Shown: positions 1 through 9,386 of the stretch, one piece after another
Layout: the number at the start of each line of letters is the position of its first letter
Numbering within the stretch: the first letter of the stretch is position 1
The notes under the pieces: generated by a model
The model's input: only the letters and a program-made list of their open reading frames with translations
What the model was told of the DNA's origin: nothing
The model's database searches: none
Made by a program: the position numbers and the translations under genes
Assembly: GCF_963662555.1 (NCBI RefSeq)
Contig: NZ_OY759719.1
Location: 764,985-828,984, forward strand
DNA from: Thiomicrorhabdus sp.
GTDB taxonomy: Bacteria; Pseudomonadota; Gammaproteobacteria; Thiomicrospirales; Thiomicrospiraceae
Direction: 5' to 3'
DNA length: 64,000 nucleotides

Positions 1-1051
1 TATCGGCAATTAAGATATCAATTTTTTTGGCTTTGGCAGATTGTATGGCATCAAAAATAACTGCGGCAGAATCTGCACCTGTTTTTTGTGCCATCACTGG
101 AACATTGTTGCGTTCCCCCCACGTTTGTAACTGTTCAACCGCTGCGGCACGAAACGTATCACCAGCGGCTAACATCACAGATTTACCTTCTAGCTGATAC
201 TTTTTAGCAAGTTTACCAATGGTTGTGGTTTTACCTACACCATTAATACCCACCATTAAAATCACAAACGGCCCAGCATTTTTAGCTAAATGGCTATCAA
301 TATCTAATGGTTGCGACATTGGATCAATTATCTCTTGAAGCTGAACTTTAAGGGCATTAATTAATGCTTCAGGGTCTTTTAGTTCTTTACGAGAGACTTG
401 TTCAGTGAGGTTTTTGATGATTCTATCGGTTGCGTCGATTCCTACATCGGCGGTTAACAAAATCATCTCAAGATCATCTAATAGATCTTCATCAATTTCT
501 TTGCGACCTAATACTAGGCTTGCCAAACTATCAGTGAAGCTCTGGCGAGTTTTGCTGAGTCCATTTTTTAAACGGGTGAAGAAGCTTACTTTTTGCGGTT
601 GTTCAACTTGCTCGGTTTTCTCAATAGCAATATCGCCATTAGACATTGTCGAGCTATCAACTGCTGAGTTGGTATCGGCATCAGCTTCTTTAATCTCTGT
701 AAGATCTTTCAGTTCTTCAATCGGTGCTTCGACAGTTTCTTTGGTTTGTTTTAATGCATCATTGATTAAGTGATCCAATGCAATATCAGTATCAGCTGGC
801 TTGTTTGCCGTTTTAGTTAATTCGGTTACTGAAGTTTGCTGAATAATTTGATCAGCTGTTTCTTTATCATCAATTACAGGTTCACTTTCAACCTCTTGAA
901 CCGGCTGGTTTGGCAAAGAGTCCGATTCATTCTGTGTCTGTGGTTGTTTTTCTTCAGACAGCAAATTGTCTTCAAGGTTTTGACTGGTTTCTTCAGCAAT
1001 ATTTTCTGAAGTTTCTTCATTTTTTTTCTTACGTCGCAAAAAGCTAAACAT
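1..1051 (-). CDS. ftsY: Signal recognition particle receptor FtsY (3' end outside window)
   Basis: FtsY is the membrane-associated GTPase that receives SRP-bound ribosomes and delivers them to the Sec translocon. The minus strand reads open from an ATG at 1051 to the window edge, about 350 codons. It starts with a basic MFSFLRRKKK segment and a long Glu/Asp-rich acidic A domain of roughly 170 residues, followed by the N domain. The G domain shows the P-loop GVGKTTT and the DTFRAAA motif. An AGGGAAA ribosome site precedes the start. Its place beside M16 peptidases and rsmD matches the usual gammaproteobacterial order. The C-terminal part of the G domain lies off the left edge. Confidence 0.97.
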   Translation of the reverse strand, partial: MFSFLRRKKKNEETSENIAEETSQNLEDNLLSEEKQPQTQNESDSLPNQPVQEVESEPVIDDKETADQIIQQTSVTELTKTANKPADTDIALDHLINDALKQTKETVEAPIEELKDLTEIKEADADTNSAVDSSTMSNGDIAIEKTEQVEQPQKVSFFTRLKNGLSKTRQSFTDSLASLVLGRKEIDEDLLDDLEMILLTADVGIDATDRIIKNLTEQVSRKELKDPEALINALKVQLQEIIDPMSQPLDIDSHLAKNAGPFVILMVGINGVGKTTTIGKLAKKYQLEGKSVMLAAGDTFRAAAVEQLQTWGERNNVPVMAQKTGADSAAVIFDAIQSAKAKKIDILIAD

Positions 1052-1452
1052 GCGTTTTCCCTGAAACTGGATTGAATGTTGTAGTGTAAATTATGTTGGT
1101 GGTTTATATCGGTTTTATGGGGTGTTTACCCTAAAAATCCAAGTTTTATTCATACTTAAATTAAAAACTCTCGTTATTATAAATGAAATCATTAAGTGTT
1201 TGGCTCAACAGGCCTAGATTCTCAGAAGGGCTAAGCCATTTTAAGTTAGCAATGACAACGTTAAATATTTTAAAAGATAAATATAAATATAAATTTACCA
1301 GGCCTGGTAAATTAGCTTAAATGTATCAAACTATGACTTTATTTCATGACAATGCCACACAATCATTAAAAGATAAAAAAGATTTTTTAAGTTAGATACC
1401 CAATATAAAAAATATAAGACAAATAACTCAAGATAAACAAGGAAACTTCATA
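1052..1452. other. Divergent intergenic region ftsY / M16 peptidase
   Basis: This 401-base AT-rich spacer must hold the promoters of ftsY (leftward) and of the M16 peptidase pair (rightward). No convincing -35/-10 pair stands out. The one notable element is the perfect palindrome at 1297-1308, extended by A/T-symmetric flanks. No ORF, tRNA or U-tailed hairpin was seen. Confidence 0.6.
1297..1308. repeat. ACCAGGCCTGGT palindrome, copy 1 (intergenic)
   Basis: Exact 12-bp palindrome between ftsY and the M16 genes. The flanking bases extend the dyad symmetry to about 22 bp. Confidence 0.9.
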
Positions 1453-2841
1453 ATGGCTACAAGAAGGTTTGCTATAAGCGTTGCCTCGGCAATATTACTT
1501 GCTGCGGTAAGTTTACCGAGTATGGCAAAAGTAACAGAATTTACCTTAGACAACCAAATGAAAGTGTTGGTTAAAGAAGACCATCGTGCACCTGTTGTGG
1601 TGCATCAAGTTTGGTATCGTGTGGGTTCTAATTATGAGCACAGCGGTAAAACGGGTATTTCTCATATGCTTGAGCACATGATGTTTAAAGGTACCAAAAA
1701 ACTTAAGCCAGGTGAGTTCTCTAAAATAGTTTCAAAAATGGGTGGTCAAGAAAATGCCTTTACCTCTACTGACTATACCGCCTATTACCAAGTGGTGGGT
1801 AAACAGCATTTAGGTGAAGTAATGAGCTTAGAAGCCGATCGTATGCGAAATATTGTGCTTACCGATAAAGAATTTTTGAAAGAGCGAGATGTGGTCACCG
1901 AAGAGCGTCGTTGGCGTACTGAAGATAAGCCAACAGGTAAATTATATGAGCAGTTTATGGCCACCGCGTTTATGAACAGTCCTGCTCATCATCCCGTTAT
2001 TGGTTGGATGCCAGACATTAGAAGCTGGACAGCGACGGATGCTCGTAATTGGTACAAGCGTTGGTATGCACCAAACAATGCAACATTAGTTGTGGTAGGC
2101 GATGTTAATCCGCAAGAGGTATATAAATTAGCCCAAAAATATTACGGAAAAATCAAACCAGAAAAAATGGTTCAACCGCCGCCGCAAACAGAGATAGAGC
2201 AAGAGGGGCCAAGACGAATTGTGCTAAAAGGGGCAACTAAAGCTCCAAGTATATTAATGGGCTTTCATGCTCCAACATTAGTTACCGCTAAAAATGCAGA
2301 ACAACGTAAAGAGGTGTTTGCTTTAGAGGTATTGAGTTCAATTTTAGATGGTGATGACTCTGCTCGTTTAACCAAAGACTTGGTGAGAAAACAGCAAGTG
2401 GTTGCTAGTGTGGGTGCTGGGTATGACGCAACAGACCGTTTGAAAACATTATTTATGTTTAGTGCAACACCGTCTGAAGGAGTTACGCCAGAACAGACAG
2501 AAAAAGCAATTTGGAAAGAAATTGAAAAACTACAAACGGAACCTGTTTCACAAGAAGAGTTAGACCGTGTACTGGCGCAAACGGAAGCTCAATATATTTA
2601 TCACCAAGACTCTATTCAGTCGCAAGCGATAGTGCTTGGTTCTTTGGTCAGTGTTGGTTTGCCAGCAGATACCTTAGATAAATGGGTAGATGAATTGCGT
2701 AAAGTTACCCCAAAACAATTACAAGCTGTAGCAAAAAAATACCTACAAAAAGATAAAGTGACGGTGGCTACTTTATTGCCAAACGGTAAAACCATACAAA
2801 GAAAAGCGGGTGCGGGCATGCATTTAGGAGATATACACTAA
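1453..2841 (+). CDS. Exported M16 zinc metallopeptidase (PqqL/insulinase family, active-site subunit)
   Basis: The 462-residue protein has an N-terminal signal peptide (about residues 1-25, ending SMA). It carries the inverted zinc motif HxxEH as HMLEH at residues 71-75, with a conserved downstream Glu region (VTEERRWR) as expected for the third zinc ligand. M16 peptidases of this length work as heterodimers or homodimers that enclose and degrade unfolded peptides, here in the periplasm. The start has AAGGAAAC eight bases upstream. Its stop overlaps the next ATG (TAATG), so the two M16 genes are translationally coupled and very likely form one complex. The natural substrate cannot be told from sequence. 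Confidence 0.92.
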   Translation: MATRRFAISVASAILLAAVSLPSMAKVTEFTLDNQMKVLVKEDHRAPVVVHQVWYRVGSNYEHSGKTGISHMLEHMMFKGTKKLKPGEFSKIVSKMGGQENAFTSTDYTAYYQVVGKQHLGEVMSLEADRMRNIVLTDKEFLKERDVVTEERRWRTEDKPTGKLYEQFMATAFMNSPAHHPVIGWMPDIRSWTATDARNWYKRWYAPNNATLVVVGDVNPQEVYKLAQKYYGKIKPEKMVQPPPQTEIEQEGPRRIVLKGATKAPSILMGFHAPTLVTAKNAEQRKEVFALEVLSSILDGDDSARLTKDLVRKQQVVASVGAGYDATDRLKTLFMFSATPSEGVTPEQTEKAIWKEIEKLQTEPVSQEELDRVLAQTEAQYIYHQDSIQSQAIVLGSLVSVGLPADTLDKWVDELRKVTPKQLQAVAKKYLQKDKVTVATLLPNGKTIQRKAGAGMHLGDIH

Positions 2842-4160
2842 TGAAAGTATTTATAACAAGACCAATTTACCAGGCCTGGTTGTTTATTGGCTTTTTGTTG
2901 GTAAGTGTATCGGCATTTGCTGGGGTACATATTGAGAGCTGGCACACCGATAATGGGGCTAAAGTCATGTATGTGCAGGCCAAACAGCTCCCTATGCTTG
3001 ATATTGAGATGACTTTTGATGCGGGCTCTGCAAGAGACGGCGATGTTTGGGGGCTTGCCTCAATGACATCTAATTTACTGGGTACAAGTACGTCTAAATT
3101 AAATGAAGAGCAGGTTTCTGAAACCTTTAACAACATTGGGGCACAAATTGGTTCTAATGTGAGTCGTGATAACGCTTCTGTTTCTTTGCGTACACTTACG
3201 CGACCAAAAATCATGAAAACGGCACTGGATAATTTTGCAAAATTAGTCAGTGATTCTCAGTTCAAACAAGCTATTTTTGAACGTGAGATGCAACGCCTAA
3301 AAATTGGTTTAAAACAAAATACGGTTAAGCCACAGGTCATGTCTAATGAAGCTTTATGGAAGGCGTTATATGGTAATCATCCCTATGCACATCCAGTTTC
3401 TGGCACGCTAACATCTGTGGATAAAATAACCCTAGATGAAATTAAGACGTTTTATAAAAAATACTATGTGGCTTCAAATGCGGTTATAGCAATTGTTGGT
3501 AATGTGGATAAAGCTCAAGCCAAAGCGATTGCTAATCAGCTGACTAAAAATTTACCAATAGGTTCTAAACCACCAGGCCTGGTAAATCCAACAAAAGAAC
3601 CTAAACAGCAAATTATTAAAATTAATTTTGATTCAACTCAAACCTACTACTCTCTTGCACAATTAGGTATAGAGCGTGGAAATCCTGATTATGTGCCTTT
3701 ATTTGTGGGTAATCATTTATTGGGTGGTGCTGGTTTTGGTTCGTTGTTAATGGACGAAGTACGTGAAAAGCGTGGATTAGTTTATAGCGTGTATAGCTAC
3801 TTTGCACCGCAAAAAGTCACGGGCCCTTTTATTATTGGGCTTTCTACCAAAAACGCCACCGCTAACCAGGCTGATAAGGTAGTAAGAGAAACTTTAGATG
3901 GCTTTCTAAAAGACTTTTCAGATAAAAAACTGCAAGCCATTAAAGATAACTTAATTGGTGGTTTTCCGTTAAGAGCGGATAACAACGGCAAAATTTTGGG
4001 CTACATTTCTATGATTGGTTTTTACGGTTTACCGTTAGATTATTTAGATGAGTTTCCAAAACAGATTGCTAAAGTAACCAAACAAGATATCTTACAGGCC
4101 TGGAAAAAACACATTCATCCTAAAAAGATGGTGGAAATTATGGTGGGTAAACCGCAATAA
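2841..4160 (+). CDS. Exported M16 peptidase-like protein lacking the zinc motif (partner subunit)
   Basis: This 439-residue protein belongs to the M16 family. The position equivalent to HxxEH in the upstream gene reads LASMTSNLL, so no zinc site is present. The C-terminal M16 half keeps the substrate-side motif DEVREKRGLVYSVYSYF, in which the Arg/Tyr residues are characteristic. This is the usual pattern for the non-catalytic subunit of a two-gene M16 complex. A signal peptide ends near residue 27 (AFA). It overlaps the upstream peptidase gene by one base. Two copies of the 12-bp palindrome lie inside it, one encoding YQAW in the signal peptide and one encoding PPGLV. Confidence 0.9.
   Translation: MKVFITRPIYQAWLFIGFLLVSVSAFAGVHIESWHTDNGAKVMYVQAKQLPMLDIEMTFDAGSARDGDVWGLASMTSNLLGTSTSKLNEEQVSETFNNIGAQIGSNVSRDNASVSLRTLTRPKIMKTALDNFAKLVSDSQFKQAIFEREMQRLKIGLKQNTVKPQVMSNEALWKALYGNHPYAHPVSGTLTSVDKITLDEIKTFYKKYYVASNAVIAIVGNVDKAQAKAIANQLTKNLPIGSKPPGLVNPTKEPKQQIIKINFDSTQTYYSLAQLGIERGNPDYVPLFVGNHLLGGAGFGSLLMDEVREKRGLVYSVYSYFAPQKVTGPFIIGLSTKNATANQADKVVRETLDGFLKDFSDKKLQAIKDNLIGGFPLRADNNGKILGYISMIGFYGLPLDYLDEFPKQIAKVTKQDILQAWKKHIHPKKMVEIMVGKPQ
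2869..2880. repeat. ACCAGGCCTGGT palindrome, copy 2 (in M16 partner gene)
   Basis: Exact copy read as Tyr-Gln-Ala-Trp within the signal-peptide coding region. Confidence 0.9.
3572..3583. repeat. ACCAGGCCTGGT palindrome, copy 3 (in M16 partner gene)
   Basis: Exact copy read in the Pro-Gly-Leu-Val frame, in what looks like the linker between the two M16 halves. Confidence 0.9.
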
Positions 4161-4231
4161 ATAGGTGATAAATTAGAAACAGGAAATGAATTTTTAAGTT
4201 TATTCAAAGGTATTAATGGCAGTTTTTAAGG

Positions 4232-4753
4232 CTATCGTGTTAATAGTCCTTGTTTTAAATTAGTTTGTTTACGTGTTTTAATGAAAGTTTTTTGAATAAG
4301 AGAGGCATCAAAACTGGCTCTATGTCGTTCTTTTTCATGACCTTTTAACAGCTTGTTTTTGGTTTCATGCCAAATTTCCATCTGATCTTCCGTCAAAATA
4401 AGTTCTAAAGTACTTACGGTGAAGGTAGGTGATTTATGGGCGGTGTAAAAAAGTTTTTTTACCCAAGAATCATCCACTACCCAACCATCAGAATACACCG
4501 TTTGATTACCTAAAAGAGCATTCAGTTCATCCACGACCTTATCAACGGGCTTGCCATATTTTTGTAAAACATCTTTAGTTATCTGGTGAACTTTTTCGGC
4601 CTCTAAATCCCAATCTTGCCAAGACTCATCAGGCATAATTAACGCACAATAACGTTCTCCGGTATGTAATACAACACCAACCTCAATCGGGTAAGAATCG
4701 CTACTTAAGCTAGATGCCTCCAAATCAATAATATTAGGTATGCCACTAAACAT
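4232..4753 (-). CDS. DEDDh-type 3'-5' exonuclease-fold protein
   Basis: This 173-residue protein looks like a small member of the RNase T/DnaQ exonuclease superfamily. Exo I is present as IIDLE (Asp10, Glu12), Exo II is probably among Asp89/Asp94/Asp95 in YSDGWVVDD, and Exo III is HRASFD (His144-Asp149), the HxAxxD pattern of the DEDDh subclass. These residues would bind two metal ions for 3'-end hydrolysis of DNA or RNA. It has no extra domain, so it is not a PolC epsilon or RNase T that can be named with certainty. It is a single gene, convergent with the M16 pair. A perfect inverted repeat lies just upstream of its start. Confidence 0.72.
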   Translation of the reverse strand: MFSGIPNIIDLEASSLSSDSYPIEVGVVLHTGERYCALIMPDESWQDWDLEAEKVHQITKDVLQKYGKPVDKVVDELNALLGNQTVYSDGWVVDDSWVKKLFYTAHKSPTFTVSTLELILTEDQMEIWHETKNKLLKGHEKERHRASFDASLIQKTFIKTRKQTNLKQGLLTR

Positions 4754-4761
4754 AGAAAGAC

Positions 4762-4798
4762 TTTAAAGTATAAATATAGTCAGTCTTTATACTTTAAA
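4762..4798. promoter_or_regulatory. Perfect inverted repeat in front of exonuclease-like gene
   Basis: Arms TTTAAAGTATAAA (4762-4774) and TTTATACTTTAAA (4786-4798) flank an 11-base spacer, starting nine bases upstream of the minus-strand ATG at 4753. This may be an operator for a dimeric regulator or a 5'-leader hairpin that would hide the ribosome site. Confidence 0.45.
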
Positions 4799-4888
4799 AA
4801 TCATAAGCATACAAGCGTAGTGTTATCTGTTTTATGTACTAATGCTTCTGTTTTTAATGCATAAACTCTATTTACCTTCATGTAAATT

Positions 4889-4900
4889 ACCAGGCCTGGT
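4889..4900. repeat. ACCAGGCCTGGT palindrome, copy 4 (intergenic)
   Basis: Exact copy between two divergent genes, about 136 bases from the nearer start codon. Confidence 0.9.
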
Positions 4901-5162
4901 TATAATTAACAGATAAATAGTAGATAAACGTAAAGAGATCTTAGCATGAGATCATAAACAAATAAAAATGGCTAAAATTTCACTGCTTTTCGTTCTAAAA
5001 CTTGTTAATAGTTAGCTATTAACTGCGTTTCAGGCCTTAACCAGTAAAAATTTTCACTCATTTTTCTTTTGTCCATAACTCGTGCAAAGGTCTCGTTAAA
5101 TTTTTTTAAGCGTATTTTATGGCACTAAAATTTTGGTGCTCAAATTAGTTAAAGGGTTAAGA

Positions 5163-5990
5163 ATGGCTCAGGTTGGACAAATAAACCAATTAAAAATTGT
5201 TAAAGAAGTCGAATTTGGGCTGTATTTAGACGGTGGTGATTTGGGTGAGATTTTATTGCCTAAACGCTATGTACCTGCCAATGCCAAAGTCGGGCAAACG
5301 CTAGAAGTTTTTATTCATTTGGATTCACAAGATCGTTTAGTAGCAACCACGGATAAACCTCTGGCTGAGGTGGGTGAGGTAGCCTATTTAAAAGTGACCG
5401 ATGTAAATAGAACCGGTGCTTTTATGGATTGGGGAATGCCTAAGGATTTATTGGTACCTTATGCTGAGCAACGAGTGCCAATGGAAAAAGGCAAATTTTA
5501 CTGTGTTTATCTATATATGGATTTAAGTGATCGTATTGCTGCATCCAGTAAATTGAGTTTACATCTTAAAGAAACCAATGATAATTTTAAAAGCGGCCAG
5601 CCTGTCAAACTCATGGTGGTGAGTAGAAGTAATATGGGATATACCGCATTAATTGATGGTACGCATTTAGGGCTTATTCATAATTCGGATATTTTACAGC
5701 CATTGAGAATGGGGCAAAAAATGCAGGGTTATATTAAAGGCATTCGTCCTGACCATAAAATTAATCTTACTCTTCAAAAGCGTGGGCAAGAAGCTCAAGA
5801 TGAATTAGGGCAGATGATTCTTGCTGTATTAGAAGTGAATGGTGGTGTATCAGAGTTAACGGATAAAAGCTCTCCAGAAGCCATTTTTAAACAATACAGA
5901 GTGAGTAAAGCAGCCTATAAAAAAGCATTGAGTAAGTTGTACAAAGCGAGAAAGATTTTAATTACTCCCGATCAAATCTCGATTGTTTAA
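5163..5990 (+). CDS. cvfB: CvfB/YitL-like S1-domain RNA-binding protein
   Basis: The 275-residue protein resembles the CvfB/YitL family: tandem S1-like OB folds followed by a C-terminal winged-helix segment (about residues 205-275) with the typical ending KARKILITPDQ. CvfB proteins bind RNA and, in Firmicutes, influence virulence regulators; the role in Proteobacteria is not settled. The open frame extends upstream to a TTG at 5133, but the ATG at 5163 has AAAGGG six bases upstream and begins MAQVGQ, the family's usual N terminus, so it is preferred. The diguanylate cyclase gene follows 17 bases later and may be cotranscribed. Confidence 0.82.
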   Translation: MAQVGQINQLKIVKEVEFGLYLDGGDLGEILLPKRYVPANAKVGQTLEVFIHLDSQDRLVATTDKPLAEVGEVAYLKVTDVNRTGAFMDWGMPKDLLVPYAEQRVPMEKGKFYCVYLYMDLSDRIAASSKLSLHLKETNDNFKSGQPVKLMVVSRSNMGYTALIDGTHLGLIHNSDILQPLRMGQKMQGYIKGIRPDHKINLTLQKRGQEAQDELGQMILAVLEVNGGVSELTDKSSPEAIFKQYRVSKAAYKKALSKLYKARKILITPDQISIV

Positions 5991-6007
5991 TTTGCCACCA
6001 AGGTTTT

Positions 6008-7822
6008 ATGATGCTTAATTTTATTATCAAGTATAAAACTGGTTTGCTTGTAATAGGTTTTTTATTGTTGTTGCAGCTTTTTACTTTTTATACGGTCTCT
6101 CAATATGCATCGTTGATGAGTCAAAACCAGTTAAAGACCTTAGCTTCAAAAATTAATAATGAAATAGAACAAAGCATTATTGATAAACAGCGAGCAACAA
6201 CAGCCCTTGCCTTTGCCCTAAGTCATGATGTTACTAGGTTAGAAATTTCACCTGAAAAGCTAGAACATAATATCGAGTTTAATTCTTTAATTGCACAAAT
6301 TAAAAAGCATTCTGATTACAAAAATCTTGGGGTTCAAATTGTAAATAAAGAGGGGAGTGCTGTATATCGAAGCTGGAGTCCATTCCACAATAAATTGTCT
6401 AATGTTCACCCTGAATTCAATTTAGCTTTGCAGAGTGGTGATCTGGTAAAGGGCGTTGCATCAGGAATGTTTGGTGTCGTTCTAAAAACGGTAACACCTA
6501 TCATTCAGAACGATCAAATAGTTGGTTTTTTAGACCTCATTTCGCATTTCAACTCCATACAGCACAGTTTGGAGACAAAACATATTGATTCAATTGTTAT
6601 TGCTACCGAGGAACGCTCAAAATTGATTACAGTGCCTTTTAGTTCACATCGAATAGGCCCTTTTTATATTGCAAATCTTAATCCTAACCCTAGTTTAATG
6701 AGCAGTCTTAATGAAAAGATTGTTCGTAATTGGCAAGATAGACAAAAAAACTATTGGTTATGGCAAGATAAACTGGTCGTAAAACATCCCTTAAAAGGGG
6801 CTGATAACACAATTCACGCGTATGTTTATGGAATGTCTTCTATTGCAGATCTTACCAGTCAAACTGATTTATTTGTCTCATTGGTAAATAAAAAGAACTT
6901 CTTTATTACTGCCGATATCGTTATCTCAATTACCTTATTAATGGGGCTAGCATTATTTTATGTGAGAGCTCAAAGACAGTATTATCACGATATTCTTAAC
7001 TATGAAGAAGAGGCCGTATTGGTTACCAATGGAGAGCAGTGGGTTGATGCAAATTCCCAGTTATTTCACTATTTTCCAGGTTTGAAAGAGAATGATTACA
7101 AGTGTATTTGTGATTTCTTTGAGAAAGAAGACGGCTTTTTGCAAAAGTACATGGATGGCGTTTTATGGATTGAGTATTTGACTCAACAACCGTTTAAGCA
7201 AAATAAGGTATTGGTTTTACAAAACGGCTCTAGAAAAATTTTTCAAGTTAAGGCCAGGAAACTCGATTCACCGTCATCGCTCTATGTGGCTGTGCTCACG
7301 GATATTACTACAATTGAAAACCTAAATACTCAACTTCATGTTCAGAGCTTAACTGATGAACTTACTCAGGTAGGTAATCGTAGAAGTTTTAATGAAGCTT
7401 TATCGAGAGAGATTGAATTATCAAAACTAAAAGGACAAAGCCTCTCTTTAATTTCATTTGATATTGATTACTTTAAAGCAGTCAATGATAGCTATGGGCA
7501 TGCGGTGGGTGATGAAGTACTTAAAAGTGTTGTCCAAACTGTTCATTTAGTTTTACGTAAGACGGATGCTCTTTTTAGAGTCGGTGGTGAAGAATTTATG
7601 GTCTTACTGTCCATGCAAAACCATGACGAAGCCGCTATTGTTGCAGAAAAGATTCGCCAACAAATAGAAAGCACACACATTGATACGGTTGGACAAATAA
7701 CCGTAAGTCTTGGGGTAACTCAGATGACAATAGATGATGATCAGTCATCCTTATTAATTAGGGTTGATAGAGCAATGTATAACGCTAAAGAGAGTGGTCG
7801 AAATCGAGTAAGCGTGGTTTAA
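6008..7822 (+). CDS. Membrane diguanylate cyclase with periplasmic sensor domain
   Basis: The 604-residue protein probably makes the second messenger c-di-GMP from GTP. A transmembrane helix spans about residues 12-30. A large extracytoplasmic region follows (about 31-295, probably dCache-like), then a second helix at about 298-318. A PAS-like linker precedes the C-terminal GGDEF domain. The active site reads GGEEF at residues 526-530. The inhibitory I-site RxxD (RKTD) sits five residues upstream, so product inhibition is expected. The ligand is unknown. The first of two adjacent ATGs (6008 or 6011) cannot be chosen with certainty. rsmD begins three bases after its stop. Confidence 0.92.
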   Translation: MMLNFIIKYKTGLLVIGFLLLLQLFTFYTVSQYASLMSQNQLKTLASKINNEIEQSIIDKQRATTALAFALSHDVTRLEISPEKLEHNIEFNSLIAQIKKHSDYKNLGVQIVNKEGSAVYRSWSPFHNKLSNVHPEFNLALQSGDLVKGVASGMFGVVLKTVTPIIQNDQIVGFLDLISHFNSIQHSLETKHIDSIVIATEERSKLITVPFSSHRIGPFYIANLNPNPSLMSSLNEKIVRNWQDRQKNYWLWQDKLVVKHPLKGADNTIHAYVYGMSSIADLTSQTDLFVSLVNKKNFFITADIVISITLLMGLALFYVRAQRQYYHDILNYEEEAVLVTNGEQWVDANSQLFHYFPGLKENDYKCICDFFEKEDGFLQKYMDGVLWIEYLTQQPFKQNKVLVLQNGSRKIFQVKARKLDSPSSLYVAVLTDITTIENLNTQLHVQSLTDELTQVGNRRSFNEALSREIELSKLKGQSLSLISFDIDYFKAVNDSYGHAVGDEVLKSVVQTVHLVLRKTDALFRVGGEEFMVLLSMQNHDEAAIVAEKIRQQIESTHIDTVGQITVSLGVTQMTIDDDQSSLLIRVDRAMYNAKESGRNRVSVV

Positions 7823-7825
7823 GAA

Positions 7826-8437
7826 ATGGCAAATAAAACAAACAAGACAAAAAGTAACGCAATAAAAAAGAGAAATAACTCAAGTGGAGTAGTAAGAATT
7901 ATTGGCGGCAAATTTAGAGGCCGAAAACTTCCTGTTTTAGATGCTGAAGGATTACGTCCAACCTCAGATAGAGTTAAAGAGACATTATTTAACTGGCTAC
8001 AGTTTGAGGTGGCGGGAGCGAGTTGTTTAGATTTGTTCGCAGGTTCTGGTGCTTTATCCTTTGAAGCCATTTCACGTGGAGCAAAACAGGCTAGCTTATT
8101 GGAGTTGAACACAAAAAATGCCCAGCAATTACGCCAAAATTTAAACATGTTAAATATCTCAAATGCCAAGGTTGAACAAACAGACAGTTTGCTTTGGTTA
8201 AACAAACCTTGTGAACAGGCTTATGATTTAGTGTTTTTAGACCCTCCATTTCATAAAGAGTTTATGCAAAAAGCGATTGATTTACTGTTTGCTAATGGTT
8301 ATTTAAATGATCAGAGTTGGTTATATTTAGAACAAGAAAAACAGCTTGATTGGCCGAGTTTGCCGCAAGGTTGGGTTTGTCATCGTGAAAAAACTACGTC
8401 TCAAGTTAGATTTGGTTTATTTAAATATATAGATTGA
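7826..8437 (+). CDS. rsmD: 16S rRNA (guanine966-N2)-methyltransferase RsmD
   Basis: RsmD transfers a methyl group from S-adenosylmethionine to N2 of G966 in 16S rRNA of the small subunit. The 203-residue protein has a basic N terminus, the RIIGGKFRGRKL and RPTSDRVKETLFNWL motifs typical of the family, the SAM-binding loop LDLFAGSGALSFEA, and the catalytic motif DLVFLDPPF. It follows the diguanylate cyclase by three bases. The nearby coaD is the usual partner of rsmD in gammaproteobacteria. A strong hairpin terminator follows. Confidence 0.96.
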   Translation: MANKTNKTKSNAIKKRNNSSGVVRIIGGKFRGRKLPVLDAEGLRPTSDRVKETLFNWLQFEVAGASCLDLFAGSGALSFEAISRGAKQASLLELNTKNAQQLRQNLNMLNISNAKVEQTDSLLWLNKPCEQAYDLVFLDPPFHKEFMQKAIDLLFANGYLNDQSWLYLEQEKQLDWPSLPQGWVCHREKTTSQVRFGLFKYID

Positions 8438-8485
8438 GAAACCGTAAGGAATAAAAACAATCATGAAATGAAAGTGTTAGACAAT

Positions 8486-8524
8486 AAAAAACGGCTGTGT
8501 TTACCAATGAACACAACCGTTTTT
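8486..8524 (+). terminator. Rho-independent terminator after rsmD
   Basis: Stem AAAAACGG-C-TGTGTT / AACACA-A-CCGTTTT with an 8-base loop and a single C/A mismatch, flanked by A and T runs, so it could act in both directions. Confidence 0.85.
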
Positions 8525-8534
8525 AAAGATTGCA

Positions 8535-8727
8535 TTGCCCATTAACCCTTGGCTGATATAAGACTAAAGGCACTATGCCTTGCTTTTTTGCCATCTGATA
8601 AAAAACTCTTACATGAGGTTATGCACACAAACGATTGCACAATTTAAGCGACTAACGAACGTGAAATTGTCGAATAATTTCTAATAGAAATATCACTTGA
8701 ATAGAAAACCAGCCATGTGCTGGTTTT
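8535..8727 (+). ncRNA. Possible small RNA between rsmD and coaD
   Basis: Downstream of the rsmD terminator, TTGCCC (8535-8540) and TATAAG with a preceding TG (8557-8562) are spaced 16 bases and could be a promoter. About 150 bases later lies an orphan terminator hairpin (8705-8727, stem AAAACCAGC/GCTGGTTTT followed by T residues) with no gene in front of it. Another short U-tailed hairpin is at 8567-8589. The region has no ORF with a ribosome site. A short transcript is plausible. The alternative is a stack of leftover terminators. Confidence 0.25.
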
Positions 8728-8799
8728 TTTATGATTGTTCTTAACGTAGAATGGCTTGCATATTTTTTAATAAACATCCATTGCTAGATAAGTTATTAA

Positions 8800-9309
<510 letters not shown>

Positions 9310-9386
9310 GCATTATTTTAAATACGTTTAAATCGAATTTTACAGGCCTGGTAGCCTTTTTGTTTTAATGTTCTAAGCTTTACCAT

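Larger units (their letters stand above)
4754..5162. other. Divergent intergenic region exonuclease-like gene / cvfB-like gene
   Basis: This 409-base AT-rich spacer holds a 13-bp perfect inverted repeat (4762-4798) and one copy of the 12-bp palindrome (4889-4900). It also has a CAGGCCTT near-match around 5034. No small ORF with a good ribosome site and no U-tailed terminator was seen. Confidence 0.55.

Noticed and set aside
405-773. Plus-strand ORF of 122 codons
   Set aside because: It lies antisense to the ftsY acidic domain and has no ribosome site; its Ser-rich composition mirrors the Glu/Asp codons of FtsY.
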